From JAVJUS01 sp040220455 (GTDB taxonomy: Bacteria > Pseudomonadota > Alphaproteobacteria > DSM-16000 > Inquilinaceae), in contig JAVJUS010000043.1 in the NCBI GenBank assembly GCA_040220455.1, positions 1-50,174 of the forward strand: a DNA stretch of 50,174 bases, given 5' to 3'. A program made the position numbers and the translations under genes. The notes beneath the pieces were generated by a model, which was given only the letters and a program-made list of their open reading frames with translations, was not told the DNA's origin and made no database searches. This document shows, in pieces, positions 1-8,644 of this stretch (position 1 is its first letter; every line of letters begins with the position of its first letter).

Positions 1-288
1 GAGGAGCCCGCCGCCGAGGACTCCGCCGAGGACTCCGCTGCGGAACCCTCGGCCGACGAAGCTCAGGCGGCGGCGACTGGCGACGAACCGGTCGCCGGCG
101 ACGAGGCGGCGAACGAGGCCGCGGCCGACGGCGACACGACCGACGGCGACACGACCGCCGGCGAGGATGCAGCCGGCGGCTCGGCCCCGACCGACGAGAC
201 TCCGAGCGACGAGACTCCGGCCGACGAGACTCCGGCCGACGGGACTCCGGCCGACGAACCGGCGGCCGGCGGGGAGGGTGACGGCTGA
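1..288 (+). CDS. C-terminal tail of an acidic low-complexity protein (partial)
   Basis: An open frame of 95 codons enters from the left edge and ends at a TGA whose last base is the first base of the hemY ATG, so the two genes are translationally coupled. The visible part is almost entirely Glu, Asp, Ala, Gly, Pro and Thr, with four near-identical TDETP/ADETP units near the end; no folded domain is visible. In many alphaproteobacteria the gene before hemY encodes a mitofilin-like inner-membrane protein, itself downstream of hemC/hemD. That is the likeliest identity, but nothing in the visible tail proves it. Confidence 0.7.
   Translation, partial: EEPAAEDSAEDSAAEPSADEAQAAATGDEPVAGDEAANEAAADGDTTDGDTTAGEDAAGGSAPTDETPSDETPADETPADGTPADEPAAGGEGDG
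192..251 (+). repeat. 15-bp tandem repeat, 4 copies, in frame
   Basis: Four consecutive 15-bp units of the form CGACGAGACTCCGGC (the first ends in GAG, the fourth has GGG for GAG) encode the pentapeptide repeats TDETP, SDETP, ADETP and ADGTP in the acidic tail of the upstream protein. Because the unit is a multiple of three, copy-number change would alter tail length without a frameshift. Confidence 0.85.
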
Positions 289-1733
289 TGTGGCGGATCC
301 TTCTTCTCGCGATCAAGATCGCCGTCGTCGTCGCCATCGCCGTCTGGCTGGCGGAGCGGCCCGGTGCGGTCGAGATCGCGTGGCAGGGCTACGTGATCGA
401 GACGACCGTCGGCATGCTGATCCTGGCGGCGGTCGTGCTGGTCGGCCTGGCGGCCCTGGTCTACCGGTTCTGGCGCGGCCTGATCGGCGCGCCGCGGGCC
501 TTCGGGCGGGCGCGCAAGGGCTCGCGCAAGGACCAGGGCTACCGGGCGATCTCGCAAGGCCTGGTCGCGGTGGCGGCCGGCGACGCGGAGACGGCGCGCC
601 GCTACGCGCGCAAGGCCGACCAGCTCATCGACGACCCGCCGCTGACCATGCTGCTCTCGGCCCAGGCGGCCCAGCTCGGCGGCGACGACACGGCGGCGCG
701 GCGCTATTTCGAGGCCATGCTCAAGCGCCCGGAGATGGAGTTCCTCGGCCTGCGCGGCCTGCTCACCCAGGCGATGCGGGAGGGTGACCGGCCGCGCGCG
801 CTGCAGCTCGCCCGCCGTGCCAAGCAGCTTCGCCCCGACGCCCAGTGGGTGCTGGAGGCGGAGTTCGACCTGGAGGTCCACCAGCGCCGCTGGTCGGAGG
901 CGCTGTCGACCCTGACCCGGCTGGCCCGACAGAAGGGCGTCGACCAGCCGACGGCGCGCCGGCACAAGGCGGCGATCATGATCGAGCGCAGCCGGGAGGA
1001 GGAGACCGAGGGCAAGATGACCGAGGCGCTGCGCCACGCGCACGACGCGGTAAACCTGCTGCCCGACTTCGTGCCCGCCGCGCTGCGCGAGGCGCGGCTG
1101 CTGGTACGCGCGGGCAAGGCCAAGCAGGCCGCCCGGCTGATCGAGAAGACCTGGGCCCGTGCCCCGCACCGGGAGCTGGCGGAGGTCTATCGCGGCCTCG
1201 GCCCCGACGGCGAGACGGCGCTCGCCCGCGTCAAGCGCTTCGAGAAGCTGGTCAAGTCGACGCCGCAGAACCCGGTCGCCGAAGCGGTGATGGGCGAGAT
1301 CGCCATGGAGGCGGAGCTGTGGGGCAGCGCGCGCGGCCATCTGACCAAGGCCGTTGCCGGCGCGCCGAACCGGCGGCTCTACCGCCTGCTCGCCGATCTC
1401 GAGGTCAAGGAGAACGACGACACCGCCGCGGCCGCCCGCCGGCTGGAGCAGGCCGACGCCGCCCCGGCGGAGCCGACCTGGACCTGCGGGTCGTGCGGCG
1501 CGGTCTCCCCTCTCTGGGGCGCGCTGTGCGAGAATTGCGGCGCCTTCGACACGATGGAGTGGAAGAGCGCCGGCCCCGCGATGGCCGTCCTGGCCGAGAC
1601 CGGCGGCGATGGCCAGGCCGGCGAGCGCGCAGGGGAGGCCGGATCTGCCGGAACAGCGGCCTCCGGCGAGCCCGAGATCCTGCCGCCGGAGCCCGCCGGC
1701 ACCGCGCGCGGCCAGCGCGCCGGCGCGGGCTGA
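288..1733 (+). CDS. hemY: HemY-type inner-membrane TPR protein
   Basis: 481 residues. Two hydrophobic segments (about residues 3-20 and 40-60) form the HemY N-terminal membrane domain, followed by repeated Ala/Arg/Leu-rich helical hairpins typical of TPRs (about 85-390). This family is annotated as acting with late haem/porphyrin biosynthesis, although its biochemical role is unclear; it is unrelated to Bacillus HemY oxidase. Near the C-terminus there is a C-x2-C-x10-C-x2-C pair (CGSC ... CENC, about 403-420), probably a small zinc ribbon, followed by the GAFDTMEWKS stretch seen in alphaproteobacterial members, then an Ala/Gly/Pro tail. The start overlaps the preceding stop codon (TGATG). Confidence 0.88.
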   Translation: MWRILLLAIKIAVVVAIAVWLAERPGAVEIAWQGYVIETTVGMLILAAVVLVGLAALVYRFWRGLIGAPRAFGRARKGSRKDQGYRAISQGLVAVAAGDAETARRYARKADQLIDDPPLTMLLSAQAAQLGGDDTAARRYFEAMLKRPEMEFLGLRGLLTQAMREGDRPRALQLARRAKQLRPDAQWVLEAEFDLEVHQRRWSEALSTLTRLARQKGVDQPTARRHKAAIMIERSREEETEGKMTEALRHAHDAVNLLPDFVPAALREARLLVRAGKAKQAARLIEKTWARAPHRELAEVYRGLGPDGETALARVKRFEKLVKSTPQNPVAEAVMGEIAMEAELWGSARGHLTKAVAGAPNRRLYRLLADLEVKENDDTAAAARRLEQADAAPAEPTWTCGSCGAVSPLWGALCENCGAFDTMEWKSAGPAMAVLAETGGDGQAGERAGEAGSAGTAASGEPEILPPEPAGTARGQRAGAG

Positions 1734-1800
1734 GCCCGGACGCCGTCCAGGGCGGCACGCGACGGCCGCGAGGGCCGGGCCACCGTCGCGTCCGTCAAGG

Positions 1801-1845
1801 TCGAGCACCCGGGGGTCGAGCACCCGGGGGCCGAGCACCCGGGGC
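1801..1845. repeat. 15-bp tandem repeat, 3 copies, intergenic
   Basis: Three head-to-tail copies of TCGAGCACCCGGGGG lie between hemY and the tRNA-Thr promoter; the first two are identical and the third differs at its first and last base. Each unit contains CCCGGG. The rest of the 229-bp gap (1734-1962) holds only the tRNA promoter candidate. Confidence 0.85.
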
Positions 1846-1882
1846 CGAGAATCTGGGGCAACGCGCAGGCGGCGCATCTTGA

Positions 1883-1911
1883 TTGACGCCGTGCGGCACG
1901 CGGAGTAGGTT
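1883..1911 (+). promoter_or_regulatory. Candidate sigma-70 promoter for tRNA-Thr
   Basis: TTGACG (1883-1888) and TAGGTT (1906-1911) are separated by 17 bp and lie about 50 bp before the tRNA. The spacing and strong -35 box fit a housekeeping tRNA promoter; the -10 box is only a partial match to consensus. Confidence 0.55.
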
Positions 1912-1962
1912 CCGCCCGGTTTCGGGCCGATGATGTCGCGCCCCGCCTCGCCGCAACGGCGC

Positions 1963-2038
1963 GCCGCAGTAGCTCAGTCGGTAGAGCAACGCATTCGTAA
2001 TGCGTGGGTCGGGGGTTCGAGTCCCTCCTGCGGCACCA
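1963..2038 (+). tRNA. tRNA-Thr (anticodon CGT)
   Basis: A complete cloverleaf is visible. Acceptor GCCGCAG (1963-1969) pairs with CTGCGGC (2028-2034). The D arm is GCTC...GAGC, the anticodon stem ACGCA/TGCGT encloses loop TTCGTAA with anticodon CGT (1996-1998), and the T loop is GGTTCGAGTCC. The discriminator is A2035 and the CCA end (2036-2038) is encoded. It reads ACG codons. A decayed integrase begins shortly after its 3' end, so this tRNA probably served as an integration site. Confidence 0.96.
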
Positions 2039-2115
2039 TTCAAGTTCAAGCAGGACAGACCTCGCCAAGACCACTGCGGTTCACGCTGTCGCACTGACGT
2101 CCAGCGAGGTTCGCA

Positions 2116-2452
2116 TTGCCGCCCATACGCAAGCGTGGGGGTCGATGGCAGGTCCAGGTTCGCCACAATGGCGACACCGCCCGGGTACGCGGTTTCCTCG
2201 AGCGCTTAGGCCCCGAGGGATGGGCACGGCAGGTCGAAGCCGATCATGATCGCCATGGCCTGGCACCGGCATCGACTCGACTCGACGACTCAACTCGTCG
2301 CGGAGTACAGGGACGAACGGCAGCGGCTCTGCGCATCCTCCACGATGCCCGGGGAACTTGCCCTGCTCCACCACGTCATGGAAATGGCGCGCCCGCGAGT
2401 GGAGCTGCGGTCCAGCGGACAATCCAGACCCTCGACCTCCAGCGCCACCTGA
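2116..2452 (+). pseudogene. Decayed tyrosine integrase, N-terminal fragments
   Basis: Immediately after tRNA-Thr, three pieces of a phage/island integrase N-terminus can be read across two frames. The frame from 2116 (now TTG) gives PPIRKRGGRWQVQVRHNG, the arm-DNA-binding beta strand typical of this family, then WARQVEADHDRHG. The frame from 2246 gives STTQLVAEYRDERQRL and then ELALLHHVMEMARP, matching the start of the SAM-like core-binding domain. The pieces are joined by a frameshift and what looks like an internal deletion, and no catalytic domain (R...HxxR...Y) follows. I infer the remains of an integrase whose element used the tRNA as attB. 2453-2594 holds nothing I recognise. Confidence 0.75.
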
Positions 2453-2594
2453 CGACCCGAGCCACGCTCGGCCGCTTCCGAGCCGCGGTCATCGAGGCGT
2501 GGAAGACGGCGACCGCTGCGGCGTGAGGCTTGCCACGGGCGAGATGTTGCTCCGCTCGGGCATAATTCCCATGTCAATGTCCTCCAATCCGAAA

Positions 2595-2984
2595 TCACTT
2601 CAGATGTTCCATGGGCGCTGCCCCCGGACTCGGTGGGTCATCGTAAATCGACCATCCGAAATCTCCTGTGCTCTCCGGCAGATCTTCCTGTCGCAGGTTC
2701 CGCACCATGTACGTCTTGGCGATAAAGTTCGCCGCGATCGGTGCCGTCACAAACAGAAACAGAGTGATCAGAAGCTCGTGAACCGAGATCTGCCCGGTGT
2801 TGGCGTAGAAGAAGATCATCGAGGCAATCAGGACACCGCCCACACCCAAAGTCGTGGCCTTGGTCGGGGCATGTAGGCGCTGCAACGTGTTTTTGAGTTT
2901 GACCAACCCGTAGGAGCCCACGAAGCCGAAGATGCCGCTGATGACGAGGGCGATCGAGGCGAAGATTTCCGCAACAAAGCTCAT
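2595..2984 (-). CDS. mnhG: Na+/H+ antiporter subunit G
   Basis: 129 residues, last gene of the Mrp operon, starting 10 bp after mnhF. Three hydrophobic helices are visible (about residues 8-28, 43-63 and 68-90), with the family stretch LKNTLQRLHAPTKATTLGVG in the first loop, followed by a short charged C-terminal tail. MrpG is a small structural subunit needed for assembly and activity of the multisubunit cation/proton antiporter in the inner membrane; it has no transport chemistry of its own assigned. Its length is close to the family norm. The base composition here is clearly less GC-biased than in hemY. Confidence 0.93.
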   Translation of the reverse strand: MSFVAEIFASIALVISGIFGFVGSYGLVKLKNTLQRLHAPTKATTLGVGGVLIASMIFFYANTGQISVHELLITLFLFVTAPIAANFIAKTYMVRNLRQEDLPESTGDFGWSIYDDPPSPGAAPMEHLK

Positions 2985-2994
2985 AGTCTCAGCC

Positions 2995-3264
2995 CTATTC
3001 GATGATGTCGCCGCGCAGCAGGAAGCGGCAATAGGCGACCGTCGAGACGAACCCGACCATGGCGATCAGCATCGCGGCCTCGAAATAGGTCGCCGTACCG
3101 CGCCAGATGCCGTAGAGCACCAAGAGGGCGATCATGTTGATGACCATGGTATCGAGCGCCAGGATACGGTCGGCCGCGTCCGGACCGATGGCGACGCGCC
3201 AAAGGTCCAAGAGGAGGGCCACGCCGTAGCAGCCGGCCGCGAAGAGGAGAGCATATTCGATCAT
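2995..3264 (-). CDS. mnhF: Na+/H+ antiporter subunit F
   Basis: 89 residues with three predicted membrane helices (about 3-22, 35-55 and 60-80) and the RVAIGPDAADRILALDTMVIN motif region characteristic of MrpF/MnhF (residues about 22-42). The ATG overlaps the mnhE stop by four bases (ATGA), indicating translational coupling. MrpF is a small integral subunit; its homologues have been linked to sodium or bile-salt efflux when expressed as part of the complex. The size is typical for the family. Confidence 0.94.
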   Translation of the reverse strand: MIEYALLFAAGCYGVALLLDLWRVAIGPDAADRILALDTMVINMIALLVLYGIWRGTATYFEAAMLIAMVGFVSTVAYCRFLLRGDIIE

Positions 3265-3752
3265 GGAAAGATCTCCAGAAGGCGGCGTTCGTAGCGGGTC
3301 TTGATGTCGTCGCGGACGCGGTCGGGGTCGTCGGTGTGGAGGCAGTGCACGAGGATCGCGCTGCCATCGGCCGAGAGCGTTGCGGACACCGTTCCCGGGG
3401 TCATCGTGATGGTCCCGGCAAGGACGGTGATCGCCTCGGCCGATGTGAGCTCGAGCGGCACGGGTATCCAGTGCGAACGGATCGCCGGTTCACGCTTGAA
3501 CAGGATGATCATGGCCACCTGCACGTTCGCAACGGCGATATCCCAAAGCACGATCAGCATGTATTCCGCGATCTTCAGTGGCCGGGCAATGGCGGGACGG
3601 TTCGGCCAGTAGGCAGCCGTGAGCCTCGGGATAACCAGGCCGAATGCCGTGCCCAGGATAAGGTTGCCCAGCGTGAAGGTGTTTACCAGGCCAAGCCAGA
3701 CCACGATCAGCGTCAGGCTGAGGAGCGGGTGCGGGATCAGACGGGTCAGCAT
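3261..3752 (-). CDS. mnhE: Na+/H+ antiporter subunit E
   Basis: 163 residues. The N-terminal half has two hydrophobic helices (about 8-32 and 58-80), followed by the conserved region AITVLAGTITMTPGTVSATL (about 109-128) and the soluble C-terminal HCLHTDDPDRVRDDIKTRYERRLLEIF segment typical of MnhE/MrpE. In the complex this subunit docks beside MrpA-D and F/G. It starts three bases after the mnhD stop and overlaps mnhF by four bases. Confidence 0.94.
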   Translation of the reverse strand: MLTRLIPHPLLSLTLIVVWLGLVNTFTLGNLILGTAFGLVIPRLTAAYWPNRPAIARPLKIAEYMLIVLWDIAVANVQVAMIILFKREPAIRSHWIPVPLELTSAEAITVLAGTITMTPGTVSATLSADGSAILVHCLHTDDPDRVRDDIKTRYERRLLEIFP

Positions 3753-3755
3753 CGC

Positions 3756-5309
3756 TCAGCCCTCCTCGAAGGGACCCAGGACGGCGTCGACATAACCCTG
3801 GCGATCGAAGAGCTGTGCAGACGTGTCGTCGAGAAAGGCGGAAACGGGGCCCGCGAAGATCGCCAGACCGGCCAATGCGGCGATCGCCACCATCGTCGGC
3901 GCGATCTGCGCTGCCGTAGCGTGGGCGGATTCCGGTTCGGCCGGAAGACCGTGTTTCTCGTCGACCGGGACCTCGACGGTCGCGTCGAGCGATGTGGACT
4001 TCCAGAAGAGCACGCTTCCGGCGCGCGCGAACCCGACGATGGTCAGAAGCGATCCCACCAGGATCGCGGACCAGGCCCAGCCGATCAAGCCGGGTTCCCT
4101 GAGAGCGTCGAGGACGAGAAGCTTGCCCAGAAACCCGCTGAGCGGCGGCATGCCCGCCATGGCGATGGCGCCGGCAAAGAACAAGGCCGCAAAAAGACCG
4201 TTCTGCACCGTCGCCGGCTTCGGGCGCAGCGTGTCCGCCGACCGCCGCATGACGACGAGATCGGCGACCAGGAACAGACAGGCCGCCGCGAAGGTCGAGT
4301 GGACCATGTAGTAGAGCGCGGCAGTCGTCGCCGTTGTCGAGAACGCCGCAACCGCCACGAGGAGGGTGCCCATCGAACCCACGACCGAAAAGGCGATCAG
4401 CGGCATCAGGCGGCGCGCGCCGATGACCCCGAACGCCCCCACGGCGATGGTGACGATTGCCGCCGGAAAGAGCCATTCGCCGGCCAGCCCCTCCGTTCCG
4501 GGGCTACCCGGCCCGAACGCCGTGGTATGGACCCGCAGGATCGCGTAGGCGCCGACCTTGGTCATGATCGCAAAAAGCGCGGCAACCGGCGCGGGGGCAT
4601 TGGCATAGGTCGCGGGCAGCCAGAATTGCACCGGGAAGAGCGCCGCCTTCACGGCGAACACGATCATCAGGAGGATCGCCGCGACACGGACAAGCGCGGC
4701 CCCCTCTGGCGGGATTTCCGCGATACGCGCGGCAAGATCAGCGATGTTCAGTGTCCCCGTCGAGGCATAGAGCGTCCCCAACGCGAACAGGAACAGCGTC
4801 GATCCGGCCAGGTTCATGACCACGTATTGCAGGCCCGCGCGCATCCGCTCTTTCCCGCCGGAGTGGATCATCAGCCCGTAGGACGCGATCAGCAGCACCT
4901 CGAAGAAGACAAATAGGTTGAAGATGTCGCCGGTCAGGAATGCGCCGCAAATGCCCATCAGCTGGAACTGGAACAACGCATGGAAATGCCGGCCCCGCGC
5001 GTCCCAGCCCGTCGTGATGGCATGGATCAGCACGATCAGCGCAAGCGCCGATGTCAGGAGCACCATCAACGCGGAAAGCCGGTCGAGTACCAGGACGATG
5101 CCGTACGGCGCCGGCCAGTCCCCCAGCCTGTAGACATGGGTCATGCCATCCGCCGCCAGAGAGGTGAGGCCCAGCGCCGTGGCCAGCAGCAGTACAGTGC
5201 CGGCTACCGACGCCGTCCTCGCCAGCATGATGTCGTGGCGCATCACGAACCCGATCAGAGGGGCGAGCAGAGCGGGCAGGACGACTGGCAGGATGATCCA
5301 GTGCATCAC
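3756..5309 (-). CDS. mnhD: Na+/H+ antiporter subunit D (proton-translocating)
   Basis: 517 residues, around 14 membrane helices, belonging to the antiporter-like family shared with complex I subunits NuoL/M/N. Charged residues known to lie on the proton path are present: Glu137 in FVFFEVLLIASY, Lys221 in FAVKAALFPVQFWLP and Lys251 in IMTKVGAYAILR. A second conserved block is GMPPLSGFLGKLLVLDAL (about residues 377-394). An inserted hydrophilic segment (about 433-462, with EVPVDEKHGLPAEP) precedes the final helix. It overlaps mnhC by four bases. The start could be either Met of the initial MM pair. Confidence 0.95.
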   Translation of the reverse strand: MMHWIILPVVLPALLAPLIGFVMRHDIMLARTASVAGTVLLLATALGLTSLAADGMTHVYRLGDWPAPYGIVLVLDRLSALMVLLTSALALIVLIHAITTGWDARGRHFHALFQFQLMGICGAFLTGDIFNLFVFFEVLLIASYGLMIHSGGKERMRAGLQYVVMNLAGSTLFLFALGTLYASTGTLNIADLAARIAEIPPEGAALVRVAAILLMIVFAVKAALFPVQFWLPATYANAPAPVAALFAIMTKVGAYAILRVHTTAFGPGSPGTEGLAGEWLFPAAIVTIAVGAFGVIGARRLMPLIAFSVVGSMGTLLVAVAAFSTTATTAALYYMVHSTFAAACLFLVADLVVMRRSADTLRPKPATVQNGLFAALFFAGAIAMAGMPPLSGFLGKLLVLDALREPGLIGWAWSAILVGSLLTIVGFARAGSVLFWKSTSLDATVEVPVDEKHGLPAEPESAHATAAQIAPTMVAIAALAGLAIFAGPVSAFLDDTSAQLFDRQGYVDAVLGPFEEG

Positions 5310-5665
5310 GCGCGCCTCTCTTGCTCGGCGTCGTCCTTTTCACGGTCGATATCGATCCGGTCGCTGTCCGCCTCCAGATACGCGCCGAGCCCGATCATCA
5401 CCAGCACGGCCGTCATCCCGAAGGAGATGACGATCGCCGTCAGAACCAGCGCCTGTGGCAGCGGATCGGTGTAGCTGGCCTCGCCGGATTTCGTGAGGAT
5501 CGGCGACTGGTCGATGGCGAGCCTTCCACTGGCGAACAGGAAGACGTTCACGGCATAGGACAGGAGCGCGAGACCGAGGATGACGGGAAACGTCCTCAGG
5601 CGCAGAAGCAGGTAGACCCCGCCAGCCGTCAGAACGCCGATGCTGCTTGCGACGATGACCTCCAT
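5306..5665 (-). CDS. mnhC: Na+/H+ antiporter subunit C
   Basis: 119 residues from the ATG at 5665, which lies one base after the mnhA stop. The frame is open further upstream, but that extension runs into mnhA and is not homologous to the family. The protein is NuoK-like, with three helices (about 5-22, 26-45 and 72-97), the conserved SYAVNVFLFASG stretch and TDPLPQALVLTAIVISFGMTA in helix 3. Such small subunits bridge MrpA/MrpD and form part of the membrane path. A charged tail (SDRIDIDREKDDAEQERRA) ends the protein. Confidence 0.93.
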   Translation of the reverse strand: MEVIVASSIGVLTAGGVYLLLRLRTFPVILGLALLSYAVNVFLFASGRLAIDQSPILTKSGEASYTDPLPQALVLTAIVISFGMTAVLVMIGLGAYLEADSDRIDIDREKDDAEQERRA

Positions 5666-5666
5666 C

Positions 5667-8525
5667 TCAGCGCTCCGCCTGTTCGGCGACATGGTCGCCC
5701 GGGTCGTAGTCCATCGGATCGACATTCACCGTCTCCCCGGCGAAGCGGGCGATCCGGCTGAGGCTGTAGAGCATCAGCATGACCGCGCCGAACACCGTCA
5801 GAAACACGCCGAGGTCGAAGAGCATGGCCGTGGCAAGCTCGAATTCCTCGATTGGCGGCAGATGGACATAGGTATAGGCGCTGGTCAGGAACGGCCGCCC
5901 GGCGAGCCATGCGCCGGCACCGGTCAGCCCCGCGATCAAGACGCCGAGCCCGATCATCGTGTGGTATTCGATCCGCTTGCGTTCCTGCGTCCAGGCGAAG
6001 CCGGAGGCCATGTATTGCATCAGGAACGCGATCGCGATCACCAAGCCCGCGACGAACCCGCCACCGGGCTCGTTGTGGCCGCGCAGGAAGATGTAAACGC
6101 CCACGACAACTGCAATGGGCATCAGGACCCGGGTGGCGACGACCATCATCAAGGGGTGGCGGTCGCGCGACCGGACCTGGGAATAGTCCGTGTTCTTCAA
6201 CCGGCGCGCCGCCGGTCCGTTCAGCAGCGCCTGCATCAGCGCATAGATCACGAGACCCGCGATCGCGAGCACGATGATCTCACCGAACGTGTCAAAGCCG
6301 CGGAAATCCACGAGGATCACGTTGACCACGTTGGTCCCGCCGCCCCCTTCGTAGCTGTTGGCGAGGTGGTAGTCCGAAATCGCATCGACATCGCGCCTCA
6401 GGAACGCGTAGGCCAGCGCCCCCACACCGCCACCGGCACCGAGCGCGATCACGCCGTCCCGCAGTTTCAGGCTCGCCGGGCTCTCCTTCGGTGTGACCTT
6501 CGGCATGAAATGCAGCGCCAGAAGCAGCAGTATTATCGTGACCGTCTCGACCGAGATCTGCGTCAGCGCCAGGTCGGGCGCCGAGAGGTAGGCGAATCCG
6601 GCCGAAATCGACAGCCCGATGATCCCGATCAGGACCAGGGCGCGGAAGCGGTGGTGGTGCATGGTCGCCACAGAGATCGTGGCTACGACCAACATGATCC
6701 AGCCCACGGCAATGACCGGCGCCACCGGCAGCAACTCTCGGGTCGGAGCCGGCAGGCCGCTGGATGAATAGGCGATCCAGCCAAGGATCACCGCGGTTGC
6801 CGTGAAGATGGCGAGGTAGCGACTGATCGCGCCGTTGTGGCCGGCCTCGGTTGTCGCGCGTGTCATGGCGACGATGGCCGTGACCAGTCGGTCGAAAATT
6901 GCCTTCGCCTCCGGCCGCGGCGTGGCGATCCACGCCTTGTCGAGCGGTCGGTGCATCGACAACAGGATCGCGCCGCCGACCACGGCGACAACCGACATCC
7001 AGAGCGCCGGCGTGACCCCGTGCCAGATCTTCAGATGCGGGTGCAGGTCCGCCCCGGTCACGGCATTCGCCGCCGCGGTCACGACCCCTTCGGCGAGGAA
7101 CGGGGCGACGCCGATGACGACCACCAGAACGGCCAGGAGTGCCGGCGCTGCCCACATGCCGAAGGACGGATCGTGGGGCGTGTGCGGATGGTCGTCGCGC
7201 ACCGGACCCAGGAAGACATGCGCCACGAAGCGGAACGAATAGGCGACCGATAGAAGCGCGCCGATCGTGGCAAGCACCGGGACCGCGTAGTGGCTGCCGA
7301 GCCAGTCGGTGTGTGACGCCTCCTCGAGCATCATTTCCTTGGACAGGAACCCGTTGAAAAACGGGATTCCCGCCATCGACAAGGCCGCAACCGTGCCGAC
7401 TAGAAAGGTGATCGGCATCAGGTGCCTGAGCCCGCCCAGCCGCTTGATGTCGCGGGTGTGCGTCTCGTGATCCACGATGCCCGCGATCATGAAGAGGGAG
7501 GCCTTGAAGGTCAGGTGGTTGATGATGTGAAACACTGCAGCGACAGCGGCGGCCCGGGTGCCGAAACCCAGGAGCATCGTCAGAAGGCCCAAGTGACTGA
7601 CCGTCGAGAAGGCCAGGAGCGCCTTCAGGTCGTCCTTGAAGAGCGCGATCAGCGCCCCCAACACCATCGTCACAAGACCGGTCGTGGCAACGATGTAGAA
7701 CCACGCGTCCGTCCCGGAGAGAACGGGCCACATACGTGCCATCAGGAACACGCCCGCCTTCACCATGGTGGCCGAATGCAGGTAGGCCGAGACGGGCGTC
7801 GGGGCTGCCATGGCGTGCGGCAACCAGAAATGGAACGGGAATTGTGCCGATTTGGTAAAGGCGCCCAGAAGGATCAGGATCAGCGCGGGCAGATACCAGC
7901 CCGAGGCACGGATGGTGTCGCCGGCCTGCAGGATATCGGACAGGTCATAGCTACCCGCGATGTTGCCGAGGATCAGCATCCCCGCGATCATGGCGAGCCC
8001 GCCAGCCCCCGTGACTGCCAGCGCCATTCGCGCGCCCTGGCGCCCCTCGGGCAGGTGCTTCCAGTAGCCGATCAACAGGAAGGAGGACAGCGAAGTCAGC
8101 TCCCAAAAGATCAACAGGAGCAGGATGTTGTCCGATATCACGATGCCCAGCATCGCCCCCTGGAAAAGCAGGAGGTACGTGTAGAACTGCCCCATCGGAT
8201 CCTCGCCCGACAGGTAAAACCGCGCGTAAAGCGTGATCAGCAGGCCGACGCCGAGAATCATCCCTGCGAACAGGAGCCCCAGACCGTCCAGAAAGAAAGA
8301 TGCGGACAGCCCAAGCTGCGGCAGCCATTCGATTCGGGCTTGAACAACCTCGCCACGAAGGACGGCCGGCGCAAGGACGAGGAGCATCGTAAGCGCGACA
8401 AGTGTCGGCACCGCCGTCGAGAAGGCGCAGACATTGCGCCCTGCCCGGATCATGAGACCTGGCAACAGCGCTCCGACAAAGGGCAGCACCGCGATCAGGA
8501 AAAGGAGCGTCCCCCCATGGCTCAT
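5667..8525 (-). CDS. mnhA: Na+/H+ antiporter subunit A with fused B domain
   Basis: 952 residues, first gene of the Mrp operon. The N-terminal part (about 60-420) is a NuoL-like antiporter module with Glu142 in FWELTSLSSFLLIGYW, Lys225 in GAFTKSAQFPFHFWLPHAM and Lys256 in SATMVKAG, all positions conserved for ion translocation. An MbhD-like (DUF4040) region follows (about 610-690), and the C-terminal 150 residues (FLRGHNEPGGGFVAGLVIAI) are the MnhB domain. The fused A+B arrangement explains the absence of a separate mnhB. The complex exports Na+ (and other monovalent cations) in exchange for H+ and supports pH and salt tolerance. An AAGG Shine-Dalgarno precedes the ATG. Confidence 0.95.
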   Translation of the reverse strand: MSHGGTLLFLIAVLPFVGALLPGLMIRAGRNVCAFSTAVPTLVALTMLLVLAPAVLRGEVVQARIEWLPQLGLSASFFLDGLGLLFAGMILGVGLLITLYARFYLSGEDPMGQFYTYLLLFQGAMLGIVISDNILLLLIFWELTSLSSFLLIGYWKHLPEGRQGARMALAVTGAGGLAMIAGMLILGNIAGSYDLSDILQAGDTIRASGWYLPALILILLGAFTKSAQFPFHFWLPHAMAAPTPVSAYLHSATMVKAGVFLMARMWPVLSGTDAWFYIVATTGLVTMVLGALIALFKDDLKALLAFSTVSHLGLLTMLLGFGTRAAAVAAVFHIINHLTFKASLFMIAGIVDHETHTRDIKRLGGLRHLMPITFLVGTVAALSMAGIPFFNGFLSKEMMLEEASHTDWLGSHYAVPVLATIGALLSVAYSFRFVAHVFLGPVRDDHPHTPHDPSFGMWAAPALLAVLVVVIGVAPFLAEGVVTAAANAVTGADLHPHLKIWHGVTPALWMSVVAVVGGAILLSMHRPLDKAWIATPRPEAKAIFDRLVTAIVAMTRATTEAGHNGAISRYLAIFTATAVILGWIAYSSSGLPAPTRELLPVAPVIAVGWIMLVVATISVATMHHHRFRALVLIGIIGLSISAGFAYLSAPDLALTQISVETVTIILLLLALHFMPKVTPKESPASLKLRDGVIALGAGGGVGALAYAFLRRDVDAISDYHLANSYEGGGGTNVVNVILVDFRGFDTFGEIIVLAIAGLVIYALMQALLNGPAARRLKNTDYSQVRSRDRHPLMMVVATRVLMPIAVVVGVYIFLRGHNEPGGGFVAGLVIAIAFLMQYMASGFAWTQERKRIEYHTMIGLGVLIAGLTGAGAWLAGRPFLTSAYTYVHLPPIEEFELATAMLFDLGVFLTVFGAVMLMLYSLSRIARFAGETVNVDPMDYDPGDHVAEQAER

Positions 8526-8644
8526 GGTATGACCTTGTCGTTCTCAGATATCCGGCCGAGGCGTACCGGGAGCCGCAAGCCATTTCAATGAAGCGTTTTG
8601 CCCTGCAAACCCCTGCATGCTCTCGTGACGACCTCGCCGAGGTG
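8526..8644. other. Upstream region of the mnh operon
   Basis: 119 bp between the mnhA start and the IS remnant. On the minus strand a TTGAAA hexamer is present about 65 bp before mnhA, but no convincing -10 box follows at the right distance, so the mnh promoter is not resolved. No gene is seen here. Confidence 0.4.

Noticed and set aside
63..1877. Very long open frame on the minus strand opposite hemY (and similar long antisense frames opposite ugp, suc, pro and envC genes)
   Set aside because: High GC keeps antisense frames open; the peptides are Arg/Ala/Gly/Pro-rich with no motifs, while the other strand encodes clear families.
1795..2166. Minus-strand peptide with DSNPRPTHYECVALPTELLRR-like or TRTPDPRITNALLYRLSY-like sequence
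   Set aside because: This is the well-known translation artefact of a reverse-read tRNA gene (here tRNA-Thr).
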